Made by a program: the position numbers and the translations under genes. A stretch of 64,000 bases of DNA from Terebella lapidaria (Eukaryota; Annelida; Polychaeta; Terebellida; Terebellidae): NCBI GenBank assembly GCA_949152475.1, contig OX424567.1, positions 26,189,402 to 26,253,401 of the forward strand, in the 5' to 3' direction. The notes under the pieces were generated by a model, which worked only from the letters and a program-made list of their open reading frames with translations, made no database searches and was not told the DNA's origin. Shown piece by piece: positions 24,401-36,200 of the stretch. Numbering within the stretch: position 1 is the stretch's first letter; each line of letters opens with the position of its first letter.

Positions 24401-27400
24401 TTAAAAAGGTGACAGACGGATTAAATGGCATTGATTTAGTGGAGGAGTAGTATTAAGGCGCAGTGTATGATACTTGGGCCGGCCTAACATTCGTTGGTCA
24501 ATAATTATGCAATTGAGTGTCATTATTCATGAGTTCTTCGTGTTATATGACATATAATATGCAAAGTGACAATGAGTAGTTTCGGGGGCCCAGGTATCAT
24601 ACACTGCGCCTTAATACTACTCGTCCACCAAATGAATGCCATTTAATCCGTCTGTCACCTTTTTAATCCTTATTGAATGAAGAGGAAGGCGCAGTGTATG
24701 ATACTTGGGCCGTTTTGAGATAAATAAATTTAAATACCAGCAATATTCACATACATGTGCGGAATGAAAAATACTCAATCAGAGCCAGAGAGAGCTCAAG
24801 TTCAACCACAGAACATGAAAGAAGCTTTGGCTTCTGGGGCCCTTGAGCGGGTGTAAGACCACGCCGTGTAAGTTACCACCTACCCGCCTCACTTCGCTCG
24901 GTCGCTTGACTCCTCTAACCAGCTTGCTACCCCCTCCCCCGCCCCCCACTCCAATAATAAATCTAGTCCGACACACTTGACTTCTTTCTGTAACTGTCAT
25001 TGAATATACACAGGGGATATTTTTGATTTTAATTATTTGTTTGTTTCAGACGGAGTTCTGCATAACTCTGGATATAACCATCTCAGAGACACTAAATTCC
25101 CAAAATTTCTCGGAGGGGGGGGGGGGGGGGGGGGGGGCTTGCGGCGCCTCCGAACCCCCAGACCGCATAAGGCTTTACTCGCTACGCTCGCTCACACTAA
25201 TTCAAGATTACGTACATTTAAGAAGAGCACCCCCCCCCCCCCCTCCGCCTATTAAAAAATCCTGGAGCCGCCCCTGCTTAATGCGCAAACGGATAAATCA
25301 AACATACCAAAACAAAGTACAAATACATATTTATCGAAACACAGAGGGAAACAAGAACATACAGTTGCGGGGCACGACAATAGAGTTATTATACACCATG
25401 ACCCCCACCCCACCTCCCATAACGTTATTTTTTTCCATAATAGGTCTAACGCAAGAAATATAAACTTTAAACTTATCTCTCACCAAAAGTGGACCATTCG
25501 ACAGAATTTGGTCCAGTTCAGAGGAACAGTCGCCAACAATTTGAGTAGGTTGGTGAACATGACATGCTTAGTTAGGCCATGTGTATAAACAAAATTTCGT
25601 AAGTTCTGGCCATGAGTTGTGTTTGGGTCTGCGTTGAGATCCAGTTATAATACAATGACTGGTTTTTATATCGATATTTTCTCTTTTGCGATGTATCATT
25701 GGAATATTTTACCCCAGCTTTTTACCTCAACAAATGGTCATACATCTTTTTTTTATTTATGGCGTGGATGGGGTCAATAAATAAGTTATTGGCATATTCA
25801 GTGTCTGTGCTTTTTATGTTTTTTTCCCCCTGAATAGCTGATACCTTTGGGGAAAAAATTAGCCCAATGGGCTAGAAAGGTTACCGGAGAAATATACAGA
25901 GTTAAGCCGAGGAAGTTGAAGGTCAAATTCAAGGTGACCACTGAAATCGCCATATCTCTAACCTTGAAAATGGGATCAAAGGTTAAATTCTAGATCACCA
26001 AACTATTCAGCATACATCATTTCCTATATGTTCACTATGGACCCCTAAGCTGTAAATTTGATAATAAGCGAGATATAAGCCATTTTGTAATCTGACTTTG
26101 AAAATAAAATGACTGACCTTGAAGTTTAGGTCAAAGGTCAAACTCAATATCATTAAAATATTCAGAATATCTCATTTCCTATATGTTCACAATTGATTCC
26201 TAAGCTGTAAAGTCGATAATAAGCAAGATATTAGCCATTTTGTCCTGTTGACCTTGAAAATGAGGTCAAAAGTCAAATTCAAGGTCACTAGAATATTCAG
26301 CATATATCATTTCCTATATGTTCACAATTGATTCCTAAGCTGTAAAGTCGATAAGAAGCAAGATATTGGCCATTTTGTCCTGTGACCTTGGAAATGAGGT
26401 CAAAGGTCAAATTCAAGGTCATGAGAATATTCAGCATATATCATTTCCTATATGTTCACAATTGATTCCTAAGCTGTAAAGTCGATAATAAGCGAGATAT
26501 TAGCAATTTTGTCCTGTGACCTTGGAAATGAGGTCAAAGGTCAAAATCAAGGTCACGAGAATATTCAGCATATATCATTTCCTATATGTTCACAATTGAT
26601 TCCTAAGCTGTAAAGTCGCTAATAAGCAAGATATTGGCCATTTTGTCCTGTTGACCTTGAAAATTAGGTCAAAAGTCAAATTCAAGGTCACTAGAATATT
26701 CAGCATATATCATTTCCTATATGTTCACAATTGATTCCTAAGCTGTAAAGTCGATAATTAGCGAGATATTAGCAATTTTGTCCTGTGACCTTGGAAATGA
26801 GGTCAAAGGTCAAATTCAAGGTCATGAGAATATTCAGCATATATCATTTCCTATATGTTCACAATTGATTCCTAAGCTGTAAAGTCGATAATAAGCAAGA
26901 TATTAGCCATTTTGTCATGTGACCTTGAAAATGAGGTCAAAGGTCAAATTCAGGGTCATGAGAATTTTCAGCATATATCATTTCCTATATGTTCACAATT
27001 GATTCCTAAGCTGTAAAGTCGATAATAAGCGAGATATTAGCCATTTTGTCATGTGACCTTGAAAATGAGGTCAAAAGTCAAATTCAAGGTCATGAGAATT
27101 TTCAGCATATATCATTTCCTATATGTTCACAATTGATTCCTAAGCTGTAAAGTAGCTAATAAGCAAGATATTGGCAATTTTGTCCTGTGACCTTGAAAAT
27201 GAGGTCAAAGGTCAAATTCAAGGTCATGAGAATTTTCAGCATATATCATTTCCTATATGTTCACAATTGATTCCTAAGCTGTAAAGTCGCTAATAAGCAA
27301 GATATTGGCCATTTTGTCTTGTGACCTTGAAAATGAGGTCAAAGGTCAAATTCAAGGTCACGAGAATATTCAGCATATATCATTTCCTATATTTTCACAA

Positions 27401-28851
27401 TTGATTCCTAAGCTGTAAAGTCGATAATAAGCGAGATATTAGCAATTTTGTCCTGTGACCTTGGAAATGAGGTCAAAGGTCAAATTCAAGGTCACGAAAA
27501 TATTCAGCATATATCCTTTCCTATATGTTCACAATTGATTCCTAAACTGTAAAGTCGATAATAAGCGAGATATTAGCCATTTTGTTATGTGATCTTGAAA
27601 ATGAGGTCAAAGGTCAAATTCAAGGTCACGAGAATATTCAGCATATATCATTTCCTATATGTTCACAATTGATTCCTAAGCTGTAAAGTCAATAACAAGC
27701 GAGATATTAGCCATTTTGTCCTGTGACCTTGAAAATGAGTTCGAAGGTCAAATTCAAGGTCATCAGAATATTCAGTATATATCATTTCCTATATGTCCAC
27801 AATTGATTCCTAAGCTGTAGAGTCGATAATAAGCGATATATAAGCCATTTTGTGCTCTGACCTTGAAACTGAGGTCAGAGGTCAAATTCAAGGTCACGAG
27901 AATATTCAGCATATATTATTTCCTATATGTCCACAATTGATTCCTAAGCTGTAGAGTCGATAATAAGCGAGATATAAGCCATTTTGTGCTCTGACCTTGA
28001 AACTGAGGTCAGAGGTCAAATTCAAGGTCACGAGAATATTCAGCATATATCATTTCCTATATGTTCACAATTGATTCCTAGTCTCTAATCTCAATATCAA
28101 GTGAGATATTAGGCATAATGTGTCCCATTATAAAGCATAGGAGAATTTAACATGGGAAAGTCCCATTTAGGCCGAGTTTGGGCCAAAATGGCCCACTTCG
28201 AGCGATTCAAGCGCAACGAAATTTATAGACATCATAGAAGTACATATGAGGAGTCTTATGTATCAAAAAGAAAAAAAGTTACTGAACAGATTTTGAGAAA
28301 ATGGCCGCCAAAGTCCAAAATCAGGCATTTTTCGTCGAAAACGGCCGCCATTTTGAAAAAAAATGCGAAAATCAAAAAACTAAAAAATACCTCCTTCTTG
28401 AATTATTTTTAAGTATTTTTCTGCAAAATTTCAGAAAAATTCGCCCGTAAACAAAAAAGATAAAAATGTGGACGACGACGACGACGACGACGACGACGGA
28501 CGACGACGGACGACGGACGACGGACGCAACGCCATGCCAATAGGTTATCGGACCATAGGTCCGGTAACCTAAAAATTGACGGGAAACGAAAAAATACAAC
28601 ATGGCCATATGCTTTTTACTCTGGGTTTATGTTTGGATGGCTATTCAAATAATTATTCCAATAATATAATAACACTAGTTGGACAAAACACACAGAAACA
28701 CACAACATGCCGATATAAATACTTCTTGATCTTATAATGGTGCAAAATAATAATATTTAAATTAACATGTGAAAATATAAAGTAAAAGAATGTATTCGAA
28801 TGGCAATCAAACATTCCTTCATCCTATCTTACATATAAGCGTCCATTCCAT
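21411..28851 (-). CDS. Single-pass membrane protein with acidic PPxY cytoplasmic tail (3 coding exons, 294 aa)
   Basis: Exons on the minus strand: 28895-28833, 24026-23942 and 22191-21411 (stop). The acceptors are pyrimidine-rich ..CAG and the donors GTAAGA and GTAAGC. Phases 1 and 2 match at both joins, and the frame runs to a stop without a break. The chosen ATG is 28851-28849 (G at -3, G at +4). The frame stays open upstream to the acceptor, so a further 5' exon is possible. Residues 5-31 form one hydrophobic helix (GYVCFGLGLVLLLFGFG), followed by basic KRRPDRARR, which predicts a cytoplasmic tail. The tail has PPYY (48-51), a PPxY motif of the type bound by WW domains such as NEDD4-family ligases, a YSVL sorting-type motif (127-130), an EEDEED run (144-149) and two DPW tripeptides. 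The tail exon is GC-rich against AT-rich flanks. I do not recognise the family; TMEM51-like architecture is one weak possibility. Confidence 0.75.
22192..22572 (-). other. Intron of the PPxY membrane-protein gene, 3' part
   Basis: Between the last acceptor (AG at 22193-22192) and the satellite element starting at 22573. A G-run lies at about 22538. No exon is seen. Confidence 0.5.
22573..23880 (+). mobile_element. TIR-bounded satellite element (copy a), intronic
   Basis: Left end TTAGCCCAAGGGCTAAG then AAAGGTTACCGGAC. Right end TAACCTAAAAA at about 23870. The interior holds about seven ~134-bp units with GAGGTCAAAGGTCAAATTCA plus AGGTCA, followed by a non-satellite tail (about 23575-23860, GGCCGCCATTTTGAAAAAAA, ATTTCAG) shared with copies b and d. 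It sits in the intron between the last two coding exons of the PPxY gene. It has no transposase. Confidence 0.75.
24356..24480 (+). mobile_element. 125-bp MITE with perfect 8-bp target-site duplication
   Basis: Terminal inverted repeats of about 26 bp: GGCCCAAGTATCATACACTG continuing CGCCTT at the left, mirrored exactly at the right. It is flanked on both sides by GGCCTAAC (24348-24355 and 24481-24488). An 8-bp duplication is typical of hAT-superfamily insertion. No coding capacity. Confidence 0.88.
24587..24711 (-). mobile_element. Second copy of the 125-bp MITE, inverted
   Basis: Same length and inner sequence as 24356-24480 but in reverse orientation, 106 bp away. The flanks GTTTCGGG and GTTTTGAG agree at 6 of 8 positions, which suggests an older, mutated 8-bp target duplication. 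Confidence 0.85.
25277..25858. other. Intronic sequence, nothing recognised
   Basis: Part of the large intron of the PPxY membrane-protein gene. No exon or repeat was recognised apart from C- and T-rich runs. Confidence 0.4.
25859..28577 (+). mobile_element. TIR-bounded satellite element (copy b), intronic, ~17 units
   Basis: Left end TTAGCCCAATGGGCTAG then AAAGGTTACCGGA. Right end GGTCCGGTAACCTAAAAATT. About 17 units of ~134 bp run from about 25.9 to 28.1 kb and are markedly homogeneous from 26.2 kb on. Each has TGACCTTGAAAATGAGGTCA, AAGGTCAAATTCAAGGTCA and AATTGATTCCTAAGCTGTAA. A unique tail follows (28.13-28.45 kb), then a (GAC)n/(GGAC)n microsatellite at 28472-28525. The uniformity suggests recent amplification or homogenisation. 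It lies in the large intron of the PPxY membrane-protein gene. Confidence 0.82.
28472..28525 (+). repeat. (GACGAC)n microsatellite at the element's right end
   Basis: A run of GAC triplets passing into GGACGAC repeats. A shorter version (GTGGACGACGGACGTC) sits at the same relative place in the 45.2-49.3 kb relative, so it is part of the element's own end structure. Confidence 0.9.
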
Positions 28852-28895
28852 CACGACATCTGGCCCAGGTCTAGTGCTCGGTACTTGAAGTCGTT

Positions 28896-31560
28896 CTGAA
28901 ATCGACAAGACACAGTGACAGTTGTATCAATGACAGAGTGACAAAAAGCCAGACATAGATGCACATGCGCCGTGAAGAACAGGCCTCTGAGGGGAGAGAC
29001 TTCAATGCAGCATGCAAGTACACTTGATAAATTTGAAGTAATGACTGGCTGTTAGTATTCAATGCAGTGGAGTGAGGAAGCAATTATCTGGAGCTCCCTC
29101 GAAGAGATGACTAGATTTGTCGGTATTTGTGACGTCATGAATATACGTGAATGGTTTGGCTGTGTCATTGTTGCGCGTGTTTTACATGTATCTTGGTATC
29201 GCCATTGTGTCAAATCATGGGCCTTTATATGTAAATCGCGGTACATCAGTATCGTTACCAAACATACATAGACCAATACCGCATCATCAGCTCATGATAT
29301 ACAGCTGTATTTCGGCTCACGATTTTTTCTGTTTCCTCAATAGTTTTGACCTTTGATACAAACTCCATTCCGATTATTAAGGACACACCTTTATTGAGAA
29401 AACGAATGCGAACGATCAGTCTACATGTTGTTTTATATGTCGACAATCATCGCAAACATGATTAACATTGAAAAAAAGTGATGATAATTTCTGACGTACG
29501 ACCAAAAGCTGCGGCATTTAGTTGAATTATCGACAAACGTTAGATTTTTTTCTTTGTGGTTAAAATTCTGTCTATTTGTCGCAGCTGTTACAGGTCCAAT
29601 GCCGCCCTACATTCCGAAATTATAACACAGGTCGGGCCAATACTGGAAAACTAGGCATATTGATAAATTTTTATGTATTGAAATATTGCCACTTTGAGAT
29701 TTTGAAAAAAAAAAACACAGTAGAAAACCTTCTTGGAATAGAGACAGGAGCCCGACCAACACACTTACGCTGAGAGTCACACTTCACCCAAAGATGTGTG
29801 TCTTAGTATATTTTTTTCCGATTAAATTGAAATATAGGCAACGGCGGATAGAAATGTCAACTAAGCAAATGTTACACCATTGTAGTTTTAACAAGCAGGC
29901 AATCTAGCAGCGCGTGCTTCGCGACATTTATGTTCGAATGCTTACAGAATGTCATGTAAAATCAGCAGTCTGTTCAGCTTAACATGACAAACCAAAAGAA
30001 AGTAAAAACAACTCATTCGAGCTACAAAATGTAGTATTGAAAACAAGCGTGTACACGACTATTATATATTGTGTTTCGAAAATATCAAGGTTTCAGGTCA
30101 GAATATAGCACAGGTTTTTAGAAGTGAATTAGGTTATTTAGTACAAGCGCCGACAAAAATCTAACTGTTCGCTTTTGTAATGAAACATGATTCCTATCCA
30201 CGAACAGGAAATCCTCAGATGTTATCCAAGTATCAGATCCGACCAGATTGACCGTTTGACCGTTTGATGCGGAAAATACCTAATTGATTTAGACCAGGCA
30301 CGGTTGGCGGACATACTGGGAGAATATATCACACCTGGTCACACGGACACCGCGAAAATCATTCACATTCCTGTGGATACAGATCGATTACTGATCGATA
30401 ATCCTTGCACAGCGATATACTGGTCATGGAGGGAACCTCAGCAACATTTGTGATTTGTCGATAATTGAGAACGACCCTTGGACCTAAACAGTGCTGGGCA
30501 TCCTCATATCAACACAAAATTAATGGTACTGCGTGGCTCGCATTAATTGGTAGATTTATTGCGCATTTGTATGCGTTGTATAGAATACCAAAAGGAATCC
30601 ATATCATAATATTAATAAAACAGCAGACAATATTCAGGTAATGAACTCTTTCTGCAGATATATGTCATATTATAATAATAAACGTATCACTATACTCACC
30701 GATTCAACATCCGTTTGTATCCATGACCTTCCAAATTCGTTGTTGGCACACAACAGCCGCAGCTAAATATCTTCAGGGTTTTTTATGCATTTCTGGCGAG
30801 GAAACAATCAATCTTTGTTTATTTATGACAGCTCCGTGGACACGCGTTTTTCTACAGTATCCCTTTTGTGGTCTGTGTTCATCGTATATACGATTTGATA
30901 TCGCCCTATCCTAACCGGTATGTGGTTTGATATTGCCCTGGTGATCAATGGCTTTACGGTTGTATGTTTGAATGGCGCCAGGAACATTCCGTGAAATTAA
31001 TAACAAAGCCACGGTCACGCCGTAACATCTACCAAACCACGTCACAAAAATCCTCCAAACCACGTCGGCTTTGTTTCTGTCAGATACCAAACCATTATCC
31101 AGTTCAACGTAATACACACAAAAAACTAATTATTATCTGTTGGATTTTATCGGTTCTTGTGTTGTATGTGACAGCTGTGGGTGGCGGCAGGCGATCGTTC
31201 GTCTGAATGTGTCTGTCTGTGTGCTGGCTGCACGCACGCTGCCCCCTCTAGTGACTGATCAGGTAGACCGGGGCATTGACAATGCCTCGCACAGGTATTG
31301 ATCTCACCGATACCCACAGTTCGGTGCAACACACAGTTTTCAGGTCGTAAGCCTAAGGGCTAGGTTTTCCCGACCTGGGTTTTCCCGGGATCGATAAATG
31401 ACTAAAGTAAAGAGCTGATCAAAGTGATGGTGAATCATGACATGTGACGGGGATAAATTCGTGTATCTGGCGTGATCACCTGTGACAGGGCGTGGGTGTC
31501 AAGTGATCACCTGTCGTATAGGGCGTTGGTAGGAATAATAAGCGTAAATACATGTCTTAT
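28896..31560. other. Upstream of the PPxY membrane-protein gene, no gene seen
   Basis: May contain untranslated 5' exons of the gene to its left. None could be supported. 30.9-31.35 kb is GC-richer with short ORFs but no recognisable domain. Confidence 0.4.
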
Positions 31561-31566
31561 GTAAGG

Positions 31567-32990
31567 GGCCGGTCATTAATCATCAGGTGAGGATTAGGAA
31601 CAATCTTTGGGGAGGGCATACTTTTATTTTCAACGTAATTGGAAAGGGAGAGGGGTCATACTTATATTTTTAATTGCACGGGGGAGGGGGTATTTGGAAT
31701 CGAGTTGTGAAAATCTGAATGATAAAATGGTTAATTTTGTGAAAACAGCCGATTTAATTCCAGTAGCCTATTATATGGACTTATTGAAGTATATATTCGG
31801 GGAATTTATCCGCTTGTCGGATTATCAGTAAAGCTACAGTGCAATTGAATACCGGATCCTACCCGCACCATCCAGGAAATTGAAGGAAGTTGAAAATGCA
31901 TAAACGATCCCGGACGGTCGACCATATGACCCCGGATATTCAGCCCGGATCGACCCAGGATCCAGCTGAGCACGGTGCCAATACATGTGAAACCATGCAG
32001 ACCAGCAGGGGAGTAGTGCCACAGAATGTCCACAGACCATCCCATACCATCCCGACCAACAGGTCAACTCTCCGGATGAATTTGGAGCCAGTATAGCATC
32101 GAACCCAGATCAGTATGTCAGAACCACGGACCGATCTCCCAGCCAACACGTTGTCAAGACATGACCCAGGTAGATCGAAGATTATCCTTGATAAGCTGTG
32201 GACTGTCCCGTACTGCATTGGCCCAACCTGAATCTTCACAAGTTACCCAGGATTGAAGAATATTATTATCAGATCCTCTCGGATGTGCCCATCAAATTTG
32301 ATCATACAGGTCCATGTATTTCAATATCTTGGTCGGTGGCCAGGACCATGATATCCAATCGCAGATCATTACGGAGCATTAAAGATCATCATGGAACCGA
32401 CACAGATCTGACCTGAGACCGGCAAAATACCAATCCAGGATGGGCTGATTCATCAATTCTTCCCTTGTCATCAATGATATGTGGAAGAGCCATATTTTGC
32501 CGAGTTGGCTCTGGGGTTCATTTAGTCTGAGGAAGAATTCAGTTTTCACTTCGCAGTTCGGAACTATGTTCCTGGAGTATAATACTCAAGTTATAGCTGT
32601 AATGGTTTTTCATAGAGTTTTGCATCCTACCAAAACTTCCGGGGTCAATGAATGAGATGAATGACCTCTGACCCATGTGTCGAGTGTTTCAAGAGGGCTC
32701 GGAAACAGTGGACTGTCGTTGCCCTTAACATCCAATCAAAATAAGGGCTGGTCACGACCATAGCCTCATATACCCACAAATAATAATTGGAATCAACTGT
32801 CATTGCATTCACAAGGAATAGACATGGTGGACACCCGAAGACCACAATTCATAGGATCCACCGATCCTATAGTTTTATAAATTCGTGACAAAAATCATAA
32901 TTGTTTCAACAAAAAAGTATCATATTATGATACTGGTTCCTTATAAATGTCATCTATTAAAAAATCCTGCATCCGCCCACTAGGTGCCTC
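31567..32990 (-). mobile_element. Unclassified ~1.4-1.5-kb element, copy 1
   Basis: Begins GGCCGGTCATTAATCATCAG and a G-rich tract. Its interior aligns by eye with 40.27-41.83 kb over many blocks, such as CCATGCAGACC-type stretches, GTCGAGTGTTTCAAGAGGGCT-like and GTATCATATTATGATACTGG-like pieces. Minus-strand frames at 32645-32845 carry a weak match to copy 2 (an IDWMLRA-type word). The right end is uncertain: a TCCTGCATCCGCCCA motif at about 32970 may belong to another element. It is decayed, and I do not recognise the family. Confidence 0.5.
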
Positions 32991-33213
32991 TCACCAATAG
33001 GGGTCTTGTTCCGTACTGCATCTCAAAACATACTTTTCTGAAACCAAGACACTCTGTGGAGGATTCGATCAATTGCTGATCTCCTACACCTCCTACACTC
33101 CTACTGATCTCCTACACCAAGCCCCACAAACCTTTCAGCAGGAATACGTTGTCCAGGTGGCATGTAGCGTCATGACACCCGCATGGATCGATAACTCTCG
33201 CTACAAGCCTCAT

Positions 33214-36200
33214 GGTATACGAACACATATAGGATTGCCATTTAACTCCATTATAACGTTTTATGAGAGAAATCACTTTCAAAATGTTTCAATTTTCATA
33301 AAATTTCAGTATGTTGAAGCAATATATATAACTTACAAAATATTAAAAAATCAGCACATGTTGTTGGAATAGATCAAACGCTACAAGCATTTGACTGTTA
33401 GCTGCTGACACCTGGCGAATTCCTCAGAAAGCAAACTCCCAGAAAGGGCCGGTTTGTTTATATGTATTCATGCGCACAGCAACAGCTCCAATCAACATGA
33501 AAATTCACATGTACATAGAGGAATACCCATAATACCACTATACAAACCAAAACAGAGACATTTTAAAGTGATACATGTGCATTTGGAGGAGAAACTGGGA
33601 GTTTTTAAATAATATAGTACTTTGATGCCTCATTTTGACCATATAAGGAAATCAATACAGGTCCATAACCTAAATAATGGCAATTTTCTTCACATTTTAC
33701 ATTTTACAATTATAACACCCCACATACAGAGGTGATAATCCCCAATTATTGAGCTCTTATGTGAAAAGGGAAGACTTGTAGAGAAGAAATAAAACAGTGA
33801 TTTTTGCACTTAAGAAAGGAAATATTTTGAACAAAAAAGTGAGATTTTCTTTGGAAATTTTGATTTGACGCCCGATCAAACATGCTCAAGGACAATTTGG
33901 GGTTTGTTTCAGATAAATGTATTATTCACCCATATATTACCATCAGTTTGATTCCCCTTGGACTAAATATGTCAAAATTTTAAAAGAGTTGGTAGTCCTA
34001 CCCCGCTGCTTAGCACCAAACACTTTCTACCATACTGCTGTCTACACCAATAGTATTCAAATGTCGCAAAATGCTACCACCACACTCTCAATATAGTATA
34101 TTTCTAAATTAAGCAAAAATTCCAAGGTTTTAATCTTGACAAAACACAAAAACGTAGACAATTTGTTGAAAATATGGTTTCTGTAAGCCAGAGATCACCG
34201 ACATTAGGTCACATAGGTGCCTTGTACAGGGGACTAATTTATGTGCTGTATGAAATTTATTTATAAAACACATTTATATGATGGACTGCAATCGATCAAA
34301 CGGCAAGAGACACATATGGGGTCAAAAATGTGGTTCTACGGCAATATCGAAAAAAAAATATGGTAAAAAAATCGGAAAAGTGCGTACTTAACCAGATATG
34401 GTGCCAAAATTGCAAATAATATACCAAATGCATTCTGCAATGCCTAACCTAGCTTATTTATGATCGACTATATAGGTTATGGTGATGAATTTCAGAGACA
34501 CCTAGTATTATCCACCGTTCAATTTTTGGTGGCCATTTCGACACCTTTTTCGGTTAGGCTGTGTCTGAGTCCAGTAGTCCTCAGTGAAAGTGTATAATAT
34601 TTTACAGTGATTTGAAATATTGGTTACTATATGAAAATAAAGAAAATAAAAAGGCACTAACTCCATGTCTTTAGCATTCAAGGGGGGGGGGGGATAAACA
34701 CCGCCGCTATTAGCATGTAGATATAATCCTACATATGTAATAAATATCCACGTGAACGAAAACTATGGTTGCAATGGTGAAAAATTCATGAATACTGCAC
34801 ACTATCCACACACAAATTAAAGAAATGCCACAAAACCTGCTAAAAATCTATAATACACAAAATTCCATGTCCTCGGTTTAGGTATACGAACACATATAGG
34901 ATTGCCATTTAACTCCATTATAACGTTTTATGAGAGAAATCACTTTCAAAATGTTTCAATTTTCATAAAATTTCAGTATGTTGAAGCAATATATATAACT
35001 TACAAAATATTAAAAAATCAGCACATGTTGTTGGAATAGATCAAACGCTACAAGCATTTGACTGTTAGCTGCTGACACCTGGCGAATTCCTCAGAAAGCA
35101 AACTCCCAGAAAAGGCCGGTTTGTTTATATGTATTCATGCGCACAGTAACAGCTCCAATCAACATGAAAATTCACATGTACATAGAGGAATACCCATAAT
35201 ACCACTATACAAACCAAAACAGAGACATTTTAAAGTGATACATGTGCATTTGGAGGAGAAACTGGGAGTTTTTAAATAATATAGTACTTTGATGCCTCAT
35301 TTTGACCATATAAGGAAATCAATACAGGTCCATAACCTAAATAATGGCAATTTTCTTCACATTTTACATTTTACAATTATAACACCCCACATACAGAGGT
35401 GATAATCCCCAATTATTGAGCTCTTATGTGAAAAGGGAAGACTTGTAGAGAAGAAATAAAACAGTGATTTTTGCACTTAAGAAAGGAAATATTTTGAACA
35501 AAAAAGTGAGATTTTCTTTGGAAATTTTGATTTGACGCCCGATCAAACATGCTCAAGGACAATTTGGGGTTTGTTTCAGATAAATGTATTATTCACCCAT
35601 ATATTACCATCAGTTTGATTCCCCTTGGACTAAATATGTCAAAATTTTAAAAGAGTTGGTAGTCCTACCCCGCTGCTTAGCACCAAACACTTTCTACCAT
35701 ACTGCTGTCTACACCAATAGTATTCAAATGTCGCAAAATGCTACCACCACACTCTCAATATAGTATATTTCTAAATTAAGCAAAAATTCCAAGGTTTTAA
35801 TCTTGACAAAACACAAAAACGTAGACAATTTGTTGAAAATATGGTTTCTGTAAGCCAGAGATCACCGACATTAGGTCACATAGGTGCCTTGTACAGGGGA
35901 CTAATTTATGTGCTGTATGAAATTTATTTATAAAACACATTTATATGATGGACTGCAATCGATCAAACGGCAAGAGACACATATGGGGTCAAAAATGTGG
36001 TTCTACGGCAATATCGAAAAAAAAATATGGTAAAAAAATCGGAAAAGTGCGTACTTAACCAGATATGGTGCCAAAATTGCAAATAATATACCAAATGCAT
36101 TCTGCAATGCCTAACCTAGCTTATTTATGATCGACTATATAGGTTATGGTGATGAATTTCAGAGACACCTAGTATTATCCACCGTTCAATTTTTGGTGGC

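Larger units (their letters stand above)
24084..25276. mobile_element. Putative TIR element with CTGGCGGATTTA / CCGCCCCTG ends and G/C homopolymers
   Basis: The left end CTGGCGGATTTAGGGGGG and the right end CCTGGAGCCGCCCCTG (reverse complement CAGGGGCGGCTCCAGG) resemble the CAGNGGCGG-type ends of widespread hAT-like non-autonomous elements. Inside lie runs of G (24099-24110, 24252-24264 and 25115-25137, the last 23 bases) and of C (about 25231-25244), plus a GGCGCCTCCGAACCCCCAGA block that recurs near 53.4 and 53.8 kb. Two small MITEs are nested in it. The boundaries rest on the end motifs only. Confidence 0.4.

Noticed and set aside
22573-28577. Satellite elements as Helitrons (terminal hairpin TTAGCCC/GGGCTAA)
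   Set aside because: The hairpin is not followed by a CTRR end and the other end lacks a 5' TC. The matching inverted GGTTACCGGA ends favour a TIR element.
30911-31332. Minus-strand ORFs as a 5' coding exon of the PPxY membrane-protein gene
   Set aside because: No donor of the required phase 2 with a convincing start could be identified, and the candidate frames are interrupted or lack any recognisable domain.
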